The notes under the pieces are model-generated. The model was not told the DNA's origin. It did not search any database and worked only from the letters and a program-made list of their open reading frames with translations. Below are positions 1 through 7,997 of a stretch of DNA of 24,067 nt, in pieces. The stretch spans positions 1 to 24,067 of the forward strand of contig CAZHSN010000041.1 of assembly GCA_964535125.1 (NCBI GenBank), read 5' to 3'. The translations under genes and the position numbers were made by a program. Source of the stretch: CAZHSN01 sp964535125 (lineage in GTDB: Bacteria; Armatimonadota; HRBIN16). Position 1 is the stretch's first letter; every line of letters starts with the position of its first letter.

Positions 1-1034
1 GGTTTGTCATTGCGGAAACCGATCTCGCCCACAAACAGACGCGCTTCCGGAAAGTGCCGCTTCGTATCGTCCAGCCAGGCGATGATGTCCCAATCCGAGC
101 CGGCCTGGTTATCCGGATAAAAATGGATATCCACGAAATCGAAACGCCGGCTGCCGCGATGCTGCGCCAGCAGAGCGATGTTCTCCTTGGAGGATAACGA
201 GATGGCGCGCTTACCGCGGGGTACCAGGGTGCGGTCGTACAGCGCATTCACATAGTCGAACACCCCTGCATGCATCTGATGAACCTCGTTCTGGTAGTCG
301 TAGCAGAACACAGCGCTGCGGGCGATCGGATCGGCTTCTATAGCCTGAACCACCCCATTGATCCACTCCACCGAGCGGTCCACAAAGGCGGGCCAATCCA
401 TCTGCTTATAGTGGCCATATGTGTACAGCTCATTGGCAAATGCGACATCCACCCGAATACCGACCGCCGCACAGTCGCGCAGGAACCGGGGAAGGTTACG
501 CAACATCTGTTGATACCCTTCGCCGAATCGCCATTCGCCATGCTCCAGGTGCGTGCCGCAGAATGTCCAGACCATCACCCGGATCACATCGACCCCCGCG
601 GCCGACATCGCCGCCAGATTCCGCCGGGTGTGCGGCAGCAGCCGCTCATAGACGGCATCCTCGTACGAATTGGCGAGGTAGATATCCGCATCATCCGCGA
701 AGATATAGTGCGTGCCAAAACGCCCGTTCCGCGGCAAACGGGTGACACTGCTCCAAGCGAGTTCACGCGACCGCACCCCGGCGCTGACCAGACGGAAAAC
801 ATCCCGTTGCCAAACAGGCGGTGCGTCCAGTGTCACCATGCCCGAAGCGCCGCCACGTCCGACGGTTGTCTCTTCCCCATCAGCTCGAGATCTCACCAGT
901 TCCACGCGTCCGGGCGCGCCGCTCCACTGAACGATCACTTGCGCGTCCGAGCCGCCCCGGTCGGGTATGCATACGCTTTGCAGCCAGATGGCCGGCGCCA
1001 TCGCCGCTAACAGGCCTGTAGTGAGTCCGGCCAT
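1..1034 (-). CDS. Clan GH-A (GH5-like) glycoside hydrolase, 3' end beyond the window
   Basis: The visible part is the N-terminal 344 residues. Residues 28-100 look like a beta-rich, immunoglobulin-like module. From about residue 105 a TIM-barrel glycosidase domain begins, with TH.YIFADD at 108-115. Two features match retaining clan GH-A enzymes: an Asn-Glu pair at N249-E250 (in YDYQNEV), the usual acid/base, and E337 (in FVGEIGF), the usual nucleophile. The histidine and tyrosine near 304-306 (DIHFYP) also fit the clan. The N-terminus is hydrophobic and could be an export signal, but it has no basic residue, so this is uncertain. The ATG begins 2 bases past the last base of the galT stop (TGAAATG), so translation is probably coupled. 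The family within clan A and the substrate cannot be told from this fragment. Confidence 0.75.
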   Translation of the reverse strand, partial: MAGLTTGLLAAMAPAIWLQSVCIPDRGGSDAQVIVQWSGAPGRVELVRSRADGEETTVGRGGASGMVTLDAPPVWQRDVFRLVSAGVRSRELAWSSVTRLPRNGRFGTHYIFADDADIYLANSYEDAVYERLLPHTRRNLAAMSAAGVDVIRVMVWTFCGTHLEHGEWRFGEGYQQMLRNLPRFLRDCAAVGIRVDVAFANELYTYGHYKQMDWPAFVDRSVEWINGVVQAIEADPIARSAVFCYDYQNEVHQMHAGVFDYVNALYDRTLVPRGKRAISLSSKENIALLAQHRGSRRFDFVDIHFYPDNQAGSDWDIIAWLDDTKRHFPEARLFVGEIGFRNDK

Positions 1035-1035
1035 T

Positions 1036-2079
1036 TCAGGCACGGACATCCAGATAGTGAACGCTGTCGAGTTCTCGCAGCCGATGCGCCGCCAGTTCCG
1101 GGGTGATGTCGCGCTGTGGTTCGGCCAGCATCTCATAGCCGACCATAAACTTCTTCACCGTAGCCGAACGCAGCAGGGGCGGATAGAAGTGTGCGTGCAG
1201 TTGCCAGTGACTGAAATCCTCAGCCCCTCCCGGCGCCCCATGCCAACCCATACTGTAGGGAAAACTGGTCTGGAAGAGATTGTCATACCGGATGAGCGAC
1301 TGCTTCAGGATGGAGGCCAACGCATCGCGTTCTGCTTCGGTCAGATCCGGCAGACGCAGAACATGGCGCCTGGGGAGCAGCAGCAGTTCAAATGGCCAGA
1401 CGGCCCACCAGGGGGTCAGCATGACCCAGTGGTCGTTTTGGTCCACTATTCTGGTTTCGGCTTCAATCTCGCGAGCCAGGTATTCGGTCAGCAATACCGT
1501 CCCGTGTTCCTCCAGCCATCGGCGCTGCTGCTCATCCTCACGCATCACAAACTGCGGAACAAAGCTGCCAGCCCATATCTGACCATGAGGATGGGGATTG
1601 CTGCACCCCATTACGGCGCCCTTGTTCTCGAAGACCTGGACCCATCGATAAACTTGAATCAGTTCGGCAGTCTGCGAAGCCCAGACATCCACCACCTGTC
1701 GGATTTCCGGAATGTCCATGCGCGGCAGGGTAAGGTCATGCCGGGGAGAAAAGCAGATCACGCGGCACTCTCCGCTTACCGGCTCCAAGCTCAGCAGCGG
1801 ATCCGGATCGCTTACCGGCGGCGCGTCTATCGGTAGTAACGCTGAAAAATCGTTACGAAAGACATAGGTGGATTCATACGCCGGATTGCAGTCACCGCTT
1901 GCACGCGTGTTGCCGGGACACAGATAGCACTTGGGGTCGTATGCGGGTCGGTCATCGCCCGCTGTTGACTCCTGCTGTCCCTGCCATGGTCGTCCGGTCC
2001 GGTGTGGAGACACCAGTACATACTCGCCCGTCAAGGCGTTGTAACGGCGATGGGGATGTTGTTCGGCTTGAAACTGCAT
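1036..2079 (-). CDS. galT: Galactose-1-phosphate uridylyltransferase
   Basis: Leloir-pathway enzyme that exchanges UMP between UDP-glucose and galactose-1-phosphate through a uridylyl-histidine intermediate. At 347 residues it has the usual bacterial class I length. The zinc ligands are visible as C51, C54 (CYLC), H114 (SPRH) and H163, and the nucleophile is H165 in the HPHGQ motif. The second metal set, E181, H280, H295 and H297 (HWQLHAH), is also present. All sit one residue below their E. coli counterparts. No galK or galE is nearby. The gene lies instead between two glycosidase-like genes at the end of the aromatic/cmk operon, which suggests use of galactose released by those enzymes. It starts 8 bases after the stop of the upstream GH99-like gene. 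Confidence 0.96.
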   Translation of the reverse strand: MQFQAEQHPHRRYNALTGEYVLVSPHRTGRPWQGQQESTAGDDRPAYDPKCYLCPGNTRASGDCNPAYESTYVFRNDFSALLPIDAPPVSDPDPLLSLEPVSGECRVICFSPRHDLTLPRMDIPEIRQVVDVWASQTAELIQVYRWVQVFENKGAVMGCSNPHPHGQIWAGSFVPQFVMREDEQQRRWLEEHGTVLLTEYLAREIEAETRIVDQNDHWVMLTPWWAVWPFELLLLPRRHVLRLPDLTEAERDALASILKQSLIRYDNLFQTSFPYSMGWHGAPGGAEDFSHWQLHAHFYPPLLRSATVKKFMVGYEMLAEPQRDITPELAAHRLRELDSVHYLDVRA

Positions 2080-2087
2080 GATGACTC

Positions 2088-3020
2088 CTACACGCCACGT
2101 TTAAACAGATTGATCTGTTCACGCAGGATTTCCAGATAGCGGCGCCCGTGCTCGCGCGACGGTTCGATATCTTTGCTGACTTCCGGGCTGGACTGCTCGC
2201 CCAGCGTCCATTCGTTCCAAGATACAACCATGGCATGACGTACGCCCAGTTTGCGGGCGCGCGCCCATTGCTGGCGGAACGTCTCTCCGTTTCGCCGACC
2301 TGGTGTCGCCACGCTGCCGTTCCATTCGGGGCGCCAACAGGCGGTAACAACCATGGCTTCGGGGACTCCGTCTACGATGGGATACGTCTGTTCACCGCGA
2401 TCTTCCCAAGACCAGTATCCATACCGGCTCACCCGATCCGGGCCCATCAGATTGGGCTGCTGCGTAATGAACCCTGTCATCCAGCGCACGGTGAACTCCG
2501 GATGGGTCCACTCTGGGACACCGGCAGGAAACGGACTCGGTGTGCCCACATAGACCACCAACAACGGCTTACCCTGATAGTGCTGCAGCATCGCCTTGCG
2601 ATGCGGGTCTACACCGAATTGCTTCCATACTTGGTCGGCCTTGCGGGTAAGCAGTCCGTCGCGCACCGCATCCGGATGGTCCGGACAACCGATGAAGATA
2701 CTGATTTTGGGAGCGCGTCTGAGCTGCGTGTACTCCTCAAACATCACATCAACCGACCGCTCAATCATGTCGAAGTCGGGTCGGTTTTGCGTCTCTCCGG
2801 GTATGTAGAAGACGTTGTTGGACCAGTCGATCCAGACAAAGTCCACACCGGCATATGTCAACCATTCGGCATGCCGTCGGATCACACGCCGATCGTCTGA
2901 TACGTAGAAGCCAAGTTCCGGAACTCCCCAAACATGACGCCATGGCAGCGTGCGGTGCCATGTGGAGTAGGCGATACCTACGGTCCGTTCATTCGGAGGT
3001 GCGGGGCGCGTGACGGTCAT
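2088..3020 (-). CDS. GH99/WbsX-like (TIM-barrel) glycosidase-family protein
   Basis: A 310-residue protein without an evident signal peptide, so probably cytoplasmic. It opens with a barrel strand (VGIAYSTWH, 14-22), then DFVWIDWSNN at 60-69. Near the C-terminus is MVVSWNEWTLGE at 264-275, with N269-E270. A W-N-E-W-x-x-x-E motif late in the sequence is typical of the GH99, GH71 and WbsX group of endo-acting or polysaccharide-associated proteins. The chosen ATG overlaps the plsC stop by four bases (ATGA). A reading frame about 32 codons longer runs into plsC but gives a low-complexity leader with no family resemblance. Substrate unknown. The galT gene directly downstream hints at galactose- or mannose-containing glycans, but that is inference. 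Confidence 0.6.
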   Translation of the reverse strand: MTVTRPAPPNERTVGIAYSTWHRTLPWRHVWGVPELGFYVSDDRRVIRRHAEWLTYAGVDFVWIDWSNNVFYIPGETQNRPDFDMIERSVDVMFEEYTQLRRAPKISIFIGCPDHPDAVRDGLLTRKADQVWKQFGVDPHRKAMLQHYQGKPLLVVYVGTPSPFPAGVPEWTHPEFTVRWMTGFITQQPNLMGPDRVSRYGYWSWEDRGEQTYPIVDGVPEAMVVTACWRPEWNGSVATPGRRNGETFRQQWARARKLGVRHAMVVSWNEWTLGEQSSPEVSKDIEPSREHGRRYLEILREQINLFKRGV

Positions 3021-3682
3021 TTGGCTACCCTCTCGTTCATCTCGGACGCCATGCGCCGGATTTGATCCATCACCATGTCCGCAAACACGGTAGCCGGATC
3101 CTGATCCGGGGTGCAACCTGCGGCGACCTCATCATACCGCAACACGGTACCGAACCGTAAGCGGATGCGCGCCGGTCGCCAGACGGGCGATCCGGGGGTT
3201 AGTGCATTGCGCGCTCCGTGGATGTAGACAGGAACCACGGGAGCCGGCGCCATTCGGGCCACCAGCGATATACCGCGCTGGACGGGAAGCAACGCACCGT
3301 CCAGACTGCGGCGCCCTTCTGGAAACATGGTCAGGATATCACCACGCCGCAGCACCTCAACAGCCAGACGAATAGCCCGGCGATCCGCGCTGTCCTGCGT
3401 GACGGGAAACGCACCCAGACGACTGAGCAAGGGCCCCACCACGGGCACCCGGAACAGTTCCTGCTTACCCATATACCAGCCTTGACGATGTAGAAAACAA
3501 CCGCCAACCAACGGCGGGTCTAAGTAACTGGTGTGGTTGGGGGCCATGATCACCGGTCCGGTGGGTGGCACATTGGCAATACCTTCGACGCTCAGCCGGT
3601 TGTACACATGGAATAGAGTCCAAACCAGGTACCGGGCAAACGTTTGCAGGCCAGGGATTATACGCAGTTCCGGGTAGTCCAC
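3017..3682 (-). CDS. plsC: 1-acyl-sn-glycerol-3-phosphate acyltransferase (PlsC/LPLAT family)
   Basis: Makes phosphatidic acid by acylating lysophosphatidic acid at the inner face of the membrane. The 221-residue protein shows the acyltransferase blocks in order: NHTSYLDP at 49-56 (catalytic H-x4-D), a middle block with GAFPVTQ, the FPEGRRS block (glycerol-phosphate binding), and the VVPVYIHGA block. An N-terminal hydrophobic stretch (FARYLVWTLFHVY) may sit at the membrane surface. The start is a GTG inside the 3' end of cmk, giving a 25-base overlap. It is favoured by a strong ribosome site, GGAGGTGAT, a few bases upstream, and no ATG lies in a sensible position further down. cmk-plsC pairs are common in bacteria. 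Confidence 0.92.
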   Translation of the reverse strand: MDYPELRIIPGLQTFARYLVWTLFHVYNRLSVEGIANVPPTGPVIMAPNHTSYLDPPLVGGCFLHRQGWYMGKQELFRVPVVGPLLSRLGAFPVTQDSADRRAIRLAVEVLRRGDILTMFPEGRRSLDGALLPVQRGISLVARMAPAPVVPVYIHGARNALTPGSPVWRPARIRLRFGTVLRYDEVAAGCTPDQDPATVFADMVMDQIRRMASEMNERVAK

Positions 3683-4356
3683 AGACGTATCACCTCCGCC
3701 GTTACCTGCTCAATGGTCATGCCGTCGGTGTGCAGATGCACCGCGTCGGGAGCTTGCACCAACGGCGCTACCGTCCGTCCGGAGTCCCGCGCGTCACGCG
3801 CTGCGATCTCTGCGAGGACGTCCGGCATGCTGGCTGTAAACCCTCTCTGCTGCAGATCATACAACCGTCGTCGCGCCCGCTCTTCGGCTGACGCAGTCAG
3901 GAATACCTTCAGACAGGCACGCGGAAACACCACCGTCCCCGTGTCGCGCCCCTCGGTTACCGTAGGCGCAATGGCTCCGATGCGTCGTTGCTGGTCAAGC
4001 AGAGCCTGCCGTACCGCTGGATCAGCCGAACAGATCGAAGCCGCTTCACCGACCTCTGGGGCGCGGATCGCCTCGGTGACATCCTCTCCGTCCAACAGCA
4101 CGCGCTGAACCGTTCCCTCTTCGATGAACCGGATCTCCAGCCCGGACGCCAGTTCGCCCCAAGCGCTCGGTTCACTCAGCCGGTTCGCACGCATAAGCGA
4201 CAACCCCACACATCGGTACAACGCACCGGTATCTAGGAACTGGAAACCCAATTGGCGGGCTACCATACGGGCAACCGTGCTCTTTCCGGCGCCAGCGGGG
4301 CCGTCAATGGCGATCACCCGCTGCACGGCCGTTTCAGGCCCGGCCTGACTGGTCAT
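3658..4356 (-). CDS. cmk: Cytidylate kinase
   Basis: Phosphorylates CMP and dCMP for nucleotide and phospholipid supply. The protein is 232 residues, the expected size. The P-loop GPAGAGKS is at 19-26, followed by LDTGALYR (CMP-site region), the DGEDVTEAIRAPEV block and VTEGRDTGTVVFP. The LID region reads ERARRR, and RDARDSGRTVAPL precedes the C-terminal helix. The ATG at 4356 lies 23 bases inside the end of aroA and is preceded by GGAGGAG. A longer open frame reaching 4560 lies wholly inside aroA and encodes nothing family-like, so it was not used. aroA-cmk-plsC is a recurrent operon order in bacteria, usually followed by rpsA or ispH. Here a glycosidase follows instead. Confidence 0.95.
   Translation of the reverse strand: MTSQAGPETAVQRVIAIDGPAGAGKSTVARMVARQLGFQFLDTGALYRCVGLSLMRANRLSEPSAWGELASGLEIRFIEEGTVQRVLLDGEDVTEAIRAPEVGEAASICSADPAVRQALLDQQRRIGAIAPTVTEGRDTGTVVFPRACLKVFLTASAEERARRRLYDLQQRGFTASMPDVLAEIAARDARDSGRTVAPLVQAPDAVHLHTDGMTIEQVTAEVIRLWTTRNCV
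3689..3697 (-). promoter_or_regulatory. Shine-Dalgarno site that fixes the GTG start of plsC
   Basis: On the minus strand GGAGGTGAT lies inside the end of cmk, six bases before a GTG. It is a near-perfect anti-16S match, and it explains how plsC can start within the upstream gene at a non-ATG codon. Confidence 0.75.
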
Positions 4357-5626
4357 GCATCTCCTCCCACACCTGCCAGAACGCAGGAAATGTCTTGGCC
4401 ACACATGAGGGATCATCAATACGGATACCCTCGCTTCGCAGCGCGCATACCGCCATAGCCATAGCCATCCGGTGGTCGTGCCGCGTAGTCGCATCCCCAT
4501 GGACCCGGCCTGCGGGGAATATCCGCAGACCATCGGGGTATTCGTGCACTTGCACGCCAAGCGCCTTCAGAGCGGCGCACATCGCCTCAACTCGATCACA
4601 CTCCTGATGGCGCGCATGCTCCACACCTCGAATAGTGACCGGTTGGCCGGCATACGGTGCGATGGCAGCCAACGTCAGGAAGGTGTCTGAGATTCCTCCC
4701 ATGTCCGTATCCAGTCCGGTAAGGCATGCGGGGCCATCTACACGCAGCCCCTCATCCCCCTCATGCAAGGCGCATCCCATACTGGATAGCAGTTCACAGA
4801 AGGCAATGTCGCCTTGCAGGGAGTCGGTATGCAGTCCCTCTACCAGTACCGAACCGCCGGTCACAGCAGCAGCAGCCCAGAAATAACTGGCTGCGGTGGC
4901 GTCAGGCTCAATCGCATAGATCCCGCTGGCACGCCGGTACCCGCCAGGCGCACAATGGATCACCCCACGCGCCAAGTCGCACAGAACCTGTGCGCCATAG
5001 GCCTGCATCATGCGGGCGGTCATCGTGACAAAGGGAGCCGAGACCAGCGGGCCATCAATCCGGATGGTTATTCCCTCGGCGGTCAACGGACCGATCATCA
5101 TCAACGCCGATATAAACTGACTGCTCACATCTCCGCGGATGCGCAGCGATCCGCCTGCCAGATCAGAGCCGGTCACGTCCAGCGGAAAGCATCCGGCGGC
5201 GCCCCGCTCCGTTACGGACGCCCCCAACTCACGCAACGCCTCTATCAACAGAGCCATCGGACGTTCGCGCATACGCGGCGAGCCATCAAAATGATAGACC
5301 CCGCAGCCCGCGGCGGCCGCAGCCACCAGAAAACGTGCAGCGGTACCCGCGTTGTCCACGTACAAATCGGCGCCGGTGGATTCGGGCAACCTGCTCGCCC
5401 CCTGGACCACCAGACATCCTTCAGAGTCCTTCACGATGTTACAATTCAAAGCCGTCAGACAACGCTGCATCGCTTGCGTATCGTCCGAATCCAGCCATCC
5501 ATCCAACGCATGCGTACCGGGCGTCAGAGCCGCCAATAACAGCGCCCGGTTCGTGATGCTTTTGGAACCGGGAACCGAAACACGCGCCCGTACCGGATGC
5601 TGGATCGGTGACAACAGCCGTGTCAT
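4334..5626 (-). CDS. aroA: 3-phosphoshikimate 1-carboxyvinyltransferase (EPSP synthase)
   Basis: Sixth step of the shikimate pathway, joining PEP and shikimate-3-phosphate. The 430-residue protein has the two-domain EPSP synthase layout. The PEP/S3P-binding PGSKSITNRALL begins near residue 19, with K22. The NAGTAARFL loop, RIRGDVSSQF and SALMMIGPL (S3P site), the acidic SDTFLTLAAIAPYA segment and the late DHRMAMAMAVCAL block follow. The start overlaps the tyrA stop by four bases (ATGA), indicating coupled translation. Glyphosate response cannot be judged from these motifs alone. Confidence 0.96.
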   Translation of the reverse strand: MTRLLSPIQHPVRARVSVPGSKSITNRALLLAALTPGTHALDGWLDSDDTQAMQRCLTALNCNIVKDSEGCLVVQGASRLPESTGADLYVDNAGTAARFLVAAAAAGCGVYHFDGSPRMRERPMALLIEALRELGASVTERGAAGCFPLDVTGSDLAGGSLRIRGDVSSQFISALMMIGPLTAEGITIRIDGPLVSAPFVTMTARMMQAYGAQVLCDLARGVIHCAPGGYRRASGIYAIEPDATAASYFWAAAAVTGGSVLVEGLHTDSLQGDIAFCELLSSMGCALHEGDEGLRVDGPACLTGLDTDMGGISDTFLTLAAIAPYAGQPVTIRGVEHARHQECDRVEAMCAALKALGVQVHEYPDGLRIFPAGRVHGDATTRHDHRMAMAMAVCALRSEGIRIDDPSCVAKTFPAFWQVWEEMHDQSGRA

Positions 5627-6465
5627 ACCAGTCCCAACCGTTTACGGGCTTGATGTGCCTGATCAAACGCGTGCATGATGGCCTCCCGGTCTCGCGCGGC
5701 GATCACGTTCCGCAGTGCGTCCAGGTGTGTCTGCAGCAGGTCAGTCGACTCCAGAACCATGTCCGCGTTGTCCAACAGGATATCCGCCCAGATCTCGCCC
5801 GAACTGGAGGCCACTCGGGTTCCATCGCGTAGACTGCCCGCCGAGAGACCGTGGATCGGCCCCTGGGCAGCCGTGAGCGCCAGCGCTACAGCGGCCAGAT
5901 GAGGCAGATGGCTGGAACGCGCCACCTCAGCATCATGTGTGTCGGGGTCAATCTGCACCGGGTGGGCGCCTGTCGCCCGTACCAGCTCAGCGAGACGTTC
6001 AGCGCTGCGGTCGCCGCCGGGTGCTTCCACGGCGCAGATTGCCCATCGGGCTGCTTCAAACAGATCCGCCCGGGCCGACTCCACGCCGGCCTGTTCGGCT
6101 CCGGCCATCGGGTGACCGCCGACAAACGAACCGCCCAACGCAACGCCGGCCCGGCAGATCAAGCGCTTCACCGAGCCGACATCAGTCACCACTTGGTCCA
6201 TCCGCCGGTTCATCAGCGCCAGTTCACTCAGCGTGTGTACAATATGCGAAACCGGAGTACAACAGAAAATCCAATCACACACGCCGGCAGCGGCTTCCAA
6301 ACTGACAGCCTCATCGATAGCCCCCAGGCGTACCGCTGTTTCCAAACGTGCGGGCGACCGTCCAATACCCAGCACTCTGGCGGCGAGCGCATCGCGCTTC
6401 AGGCACATCCCCAGCGATCCGCCGATCAGCCCCACGCCGACCACGCCCACCACCCCAAACCCCAT
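5623..6465 (-). CDS. tyrA: Prephenate/arogenate dehydrogenase (TyrA), no ACT domain
   Basis: NAD(P)-dependent oxidative decarboxylase leading to tyrosine. An N-terminal Rossmann motif (GVGLIGGSLG, residues 10-19) is followed by VTDVGSVK, the GGHPMAGAEQAG block that contributes the catalytic His region, and SSHLPHLAAVAL in the helical dimerisation domain. At 280 residues it ends after that domain, so the C-terminal regulatory ACT domain of longer TyrA proteins is missing. Feedback control may therefore rest on AroF. The ATG directly abuts the aroF stop (TAAATG). Prephenate versus arogenate preference cannot be read from the sequence. Confidence 0.93.
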   Translation of the reverse strand: MGFGVVGVVGVGLIGGSLGMCLKRDALAARVLGIGRSPARLETAVRLGAIDEAVSLEAAAGVCDWIFCCTPVSHIVHTLSELALMNRRMDQVVTDVGSVKRLICRAGVALGGSFVGGHPMAGAEQAGVESARADLFEAARWAICAVEAPGGDRSAERLAELVRATGAHPVQIDPDTHDAEVARSSHLPHLAAVALALTAAQGPIHGLSAGSLRDGTRVASSSGEIWADILLDNADMVLESTDLLQTHLDALRNVIAARDREAIMHAFDQAHQARKRLGLV

Positions 6466-7497
6466 TTAGCCTGCTCCCACCTGACGGCCAACGGCCAGAG
6501 CAACCGCGTGCAACTGCTCCATCAACTGCGTGAAGGCATCAAATGTCAGCGACTGAGCCCCGTCCTTCACAGCCGTCTCAGGCCGTGGATGCACCTCGAC
6601 GATCACACCGTCCGCGCCGGCCGCGATCGCTGCCCGCGATACCGCACCGACCAGCGAAGACCGCCCGGTGGCATGCGACGGATCCGCAATGACGGGCAGG
6701 TGCGAGATCTCCTTGGCGACCGCGACCGCATTGATGTCAAATGTATTGCGTGTATAGGTCTCGAAAGTGCGGATACCGCGCTCGCACAGGATGATCTGGT
6801 AGTTCCCCTGCGAGGCGATGTACTCAGCAGCCTGCATCCACTCTTCAATTTGACTGGCCCAGCCGCGTTTCAACATGACCGGCTTGCCTGCGCGCCCCAG
6901 TTCCTGAAGCAGCGAGAAGTTGGCCATATTGCGCGTACCCACCTGCAGGATGTCTGTGTACCGGCACACCAGATCCACATCGCGGGTGTCCATCACCTCG
7001 GTGATCACCGGCATACCCAGTTCGTCGCCCACTGAGCGCAGCAGCCGCAGTCCTGCCTCGCCCAGGCCGTGAAAGGAATAGGGTGAGGTACTCGGTTTGA
7101 ACGCGCCGCCGCGCAGTACGCGGGCGCCCGCCGCATGCACCGCCAAAGCAGTTTCCCGCAGTTGCTCTTCAGACTCAATCGTACATGGACCGGCCATGCA
7201 GACCACTTCGGGTCCGCCGATGGTCACACTCCCAACCCTGATCTGTGTCCCCTCGGGTGCGAACGCCCGTCCCACCAGTTTGTACGGGCGCGACACAATC
7301 ACCACCTTGTCGACATACGGCAGGGCGGACAGTTGATCGGCCAAGTCTTTCTTTTCAGCGTCCATGACGCCGATACATCCGACGATTGTTGTTTCGACCC
7401 CTTTGGAGATGTGTACGTCAAACCCGCGTTGCCGCAGGATCGCGCGAAGGGAGGCCAAGTGGTCGTCTGTGGCCAGTGGTTTGAGTACGATTATCAT
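6466..7497 (-). CDS. aroF: 3-deoxy-7-phosphoheptulonate (DAHP) synthase, type I-beta with N-terminal regulatory domain
   Basis: First step of the shikimate pathway, condensing PEP and erythrose-4-phosphate. The 343-residue protein begins MIIVLKPLAT, the usual start of the Thermotoga-type enzyme. Residues 1-70 form the ferredoxin-like or ACT-like module that senses Tyr/Phe in that group. The catalytic barrel has AGPCTIESEEQ (C105, metal ligand), RGGAFKPSTSPYSFHG (129-144), the metal-binding ADPSHATGR (H275), E301 in VEVHP and D312. The chosen ATG fits the family start. An open frame extending to 7935 runs across the divergent promoter region into panD and was rejected. As first gene of the operon it is the natural control point for the aromatic genes. 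Confidence 0.95.
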   Translation of the reverse strand: MIIVLKPLATDDHLASLRAILRQRGFDVHISKGVETTIVGCIGVMDAEKKDLADQLSALPYVDKVVIVSRPYKLVGRAFAPEGTQIRVGSVTIGGPEVVCMAGPCTIESEEQLRETALAVHAAGARVLRGGAFKPSTSPYSFHGLGEAGLRLLRSVGDELGMPVITEVMDTRDVDLVCRYTDILQVGTRNMANFSLLQELGRAGKPVMLKRGWASQIEEWMQAAEYIASQGNYQIILCERGIRTFETYTRNTFDINAVAVAKEISHLPVIADPSHATGRSSLVGAVSRAAIAAGADGVIVEVHPRPETAVKDGAQSLTFDAFTQLMEQLHAVALAVGRQVGAG

Positions 7498-7525
7498 ATG
7501 GATGGCACCATTTCCCTGTAGGCGG

Positions 7526-7545
7526 TGGTGCATACCGTTGCACCA
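7526..7545. promoter_or_regulatory. Inverted repeat in the aroF-panD divergent region, possible operator
   Basis: Perfect seven-base arms TGGTGCA and TGCACCA enclose six bases. The repeat sits between the aroF start and a TACAAT that could be the aroF -10 box (7553-7558, minus strand). A third half-like GGTGCC lies at about 7504-7509. It could be a repressor site or a leader hairpin. No known operator consensus is recognised. Confidence 0.3.
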
Positions 7546-7552
7546 TGTTTCA

Positions 7553-7581
7553 TTGTAACCTGCCTGCCGCTCCGGTATAGT
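7553..7581 (+). promoter_or_regulatory. sigma70-type promoter of panD
   Basis: TTGTAA (7553-7558) and TATAGT (7576-7581) are separated by 17 bases, 30 bases before the panD ATG. The complement of the -35 box reads TACAAT, so an aroF promoter on the other strand would overlap it. Confidence 0.6.
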
Positions 7582-7611
7582 CACATCGGAGCACACAATC
7601 AGGAGGAGCCG

Positions 7612-7968
7612 ATGCTGCTGCGGCAGATGCTCAAAAGCAAGATCCACCGGGCCACTATCACCGATGCGAATGTGGACTACGTGGGCAGTGTCACGATTGA
7701 TGCGGATCTGATGCGACGCGTGGATCTGCTGCCGGGTGAGCATGTTCACATCTGGAACATCACCAACGGAGAGCGCTTCGAGACCTACGCCATCGAAGGC
7801 CCGGAAGGCAGCGGAGTGATCTGCATCAACGGCGCCGCGGCGCTGCGGGTCGCGGCCGGGCAGAAGATCATTATCGCCAGTTTCGCCATGACGGATTCGC
7901 CGATAGAGGCCAAGGTCATTCTGGTGGATGACCACAACCGGTTCGTCCAGGAGTTGCCGCAGGGATAA
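7612..7968 (+). CDS. panD: Aspartate 1-decarboxylase proenzyme
   Basis: Pyruvoyl enzyme that makes beta-alanine for pantothenate and CoA. At 118 residues it has the family length. It begins MLLRQMLKSKIHRATIT, with the catalytic-site lysine at K10. Self-cleavage would occur between G25 and S26 in DYVGSVTID, making the pyruvoyl group from S26. NGERFETYAI and the NGAAALRV segment also match the family. A strong AGGAGG lies at 7601-7606. It is the only plus-strand protein gene in the window and has its own promoter. It ends 29 bases from the convergent stop of the membrane-protein gene. panB and panC are not nearby. Confidence 0.96.
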   Translation: MLLRQMLKSKIHRATITDANVDYVGSVTIDADLMRRVDLLPGEHVHIWNITNGERFETYAIEGPEGSGVICINGAAALRVAAGQKIIIASFAMTDSPIEAKVILVDDHNRFVQELPQG

Positions 7969-7977
7969 GGGACCGTC

Positions 7978-7990
7978 GGCGCTTGGCGCC
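7978..7990. other. Small hairpin between convergent panD and membrane-protein gene
   Basis: GGCGC and GCGCC arms around TTG fill the 29-base gap between the two convergent stops. There is no T-run, so termination here is only possible. Nothing else is visible in the gap. Confidence 0.25.
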
Positions 7991-7997
7991 TCATGGC

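Noticed and set aside
270..1836. Long plus-strand open frames opposite galT and the clan GH-A gene
   Set aside because: The minus strand encodes recognisable active-site motifs throughout. The plus-strand products look like random antisense translation.
4357..4560. An upstream extension of cmk inside aroA
   Set aside because: The extra residues show no similarity to kinases, and a GGAGGAG site marks the ATG at 4356.
5851..7035. A 394-codon plus-strand open frame opposite tyrA and aroF
   Set aside because: It is antisense to two genes with clear catalytic motifs, its translation is rich in H, Q, R and P with no domain, and it has no ribosome site. It reflects the high G+C of the region.
7498..7935. 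An upstream in-frame extension of aroF across panD
   Set aside because: It would run through the divergent promoter and the panD gene. The family start MIIVLKP is at 7497.
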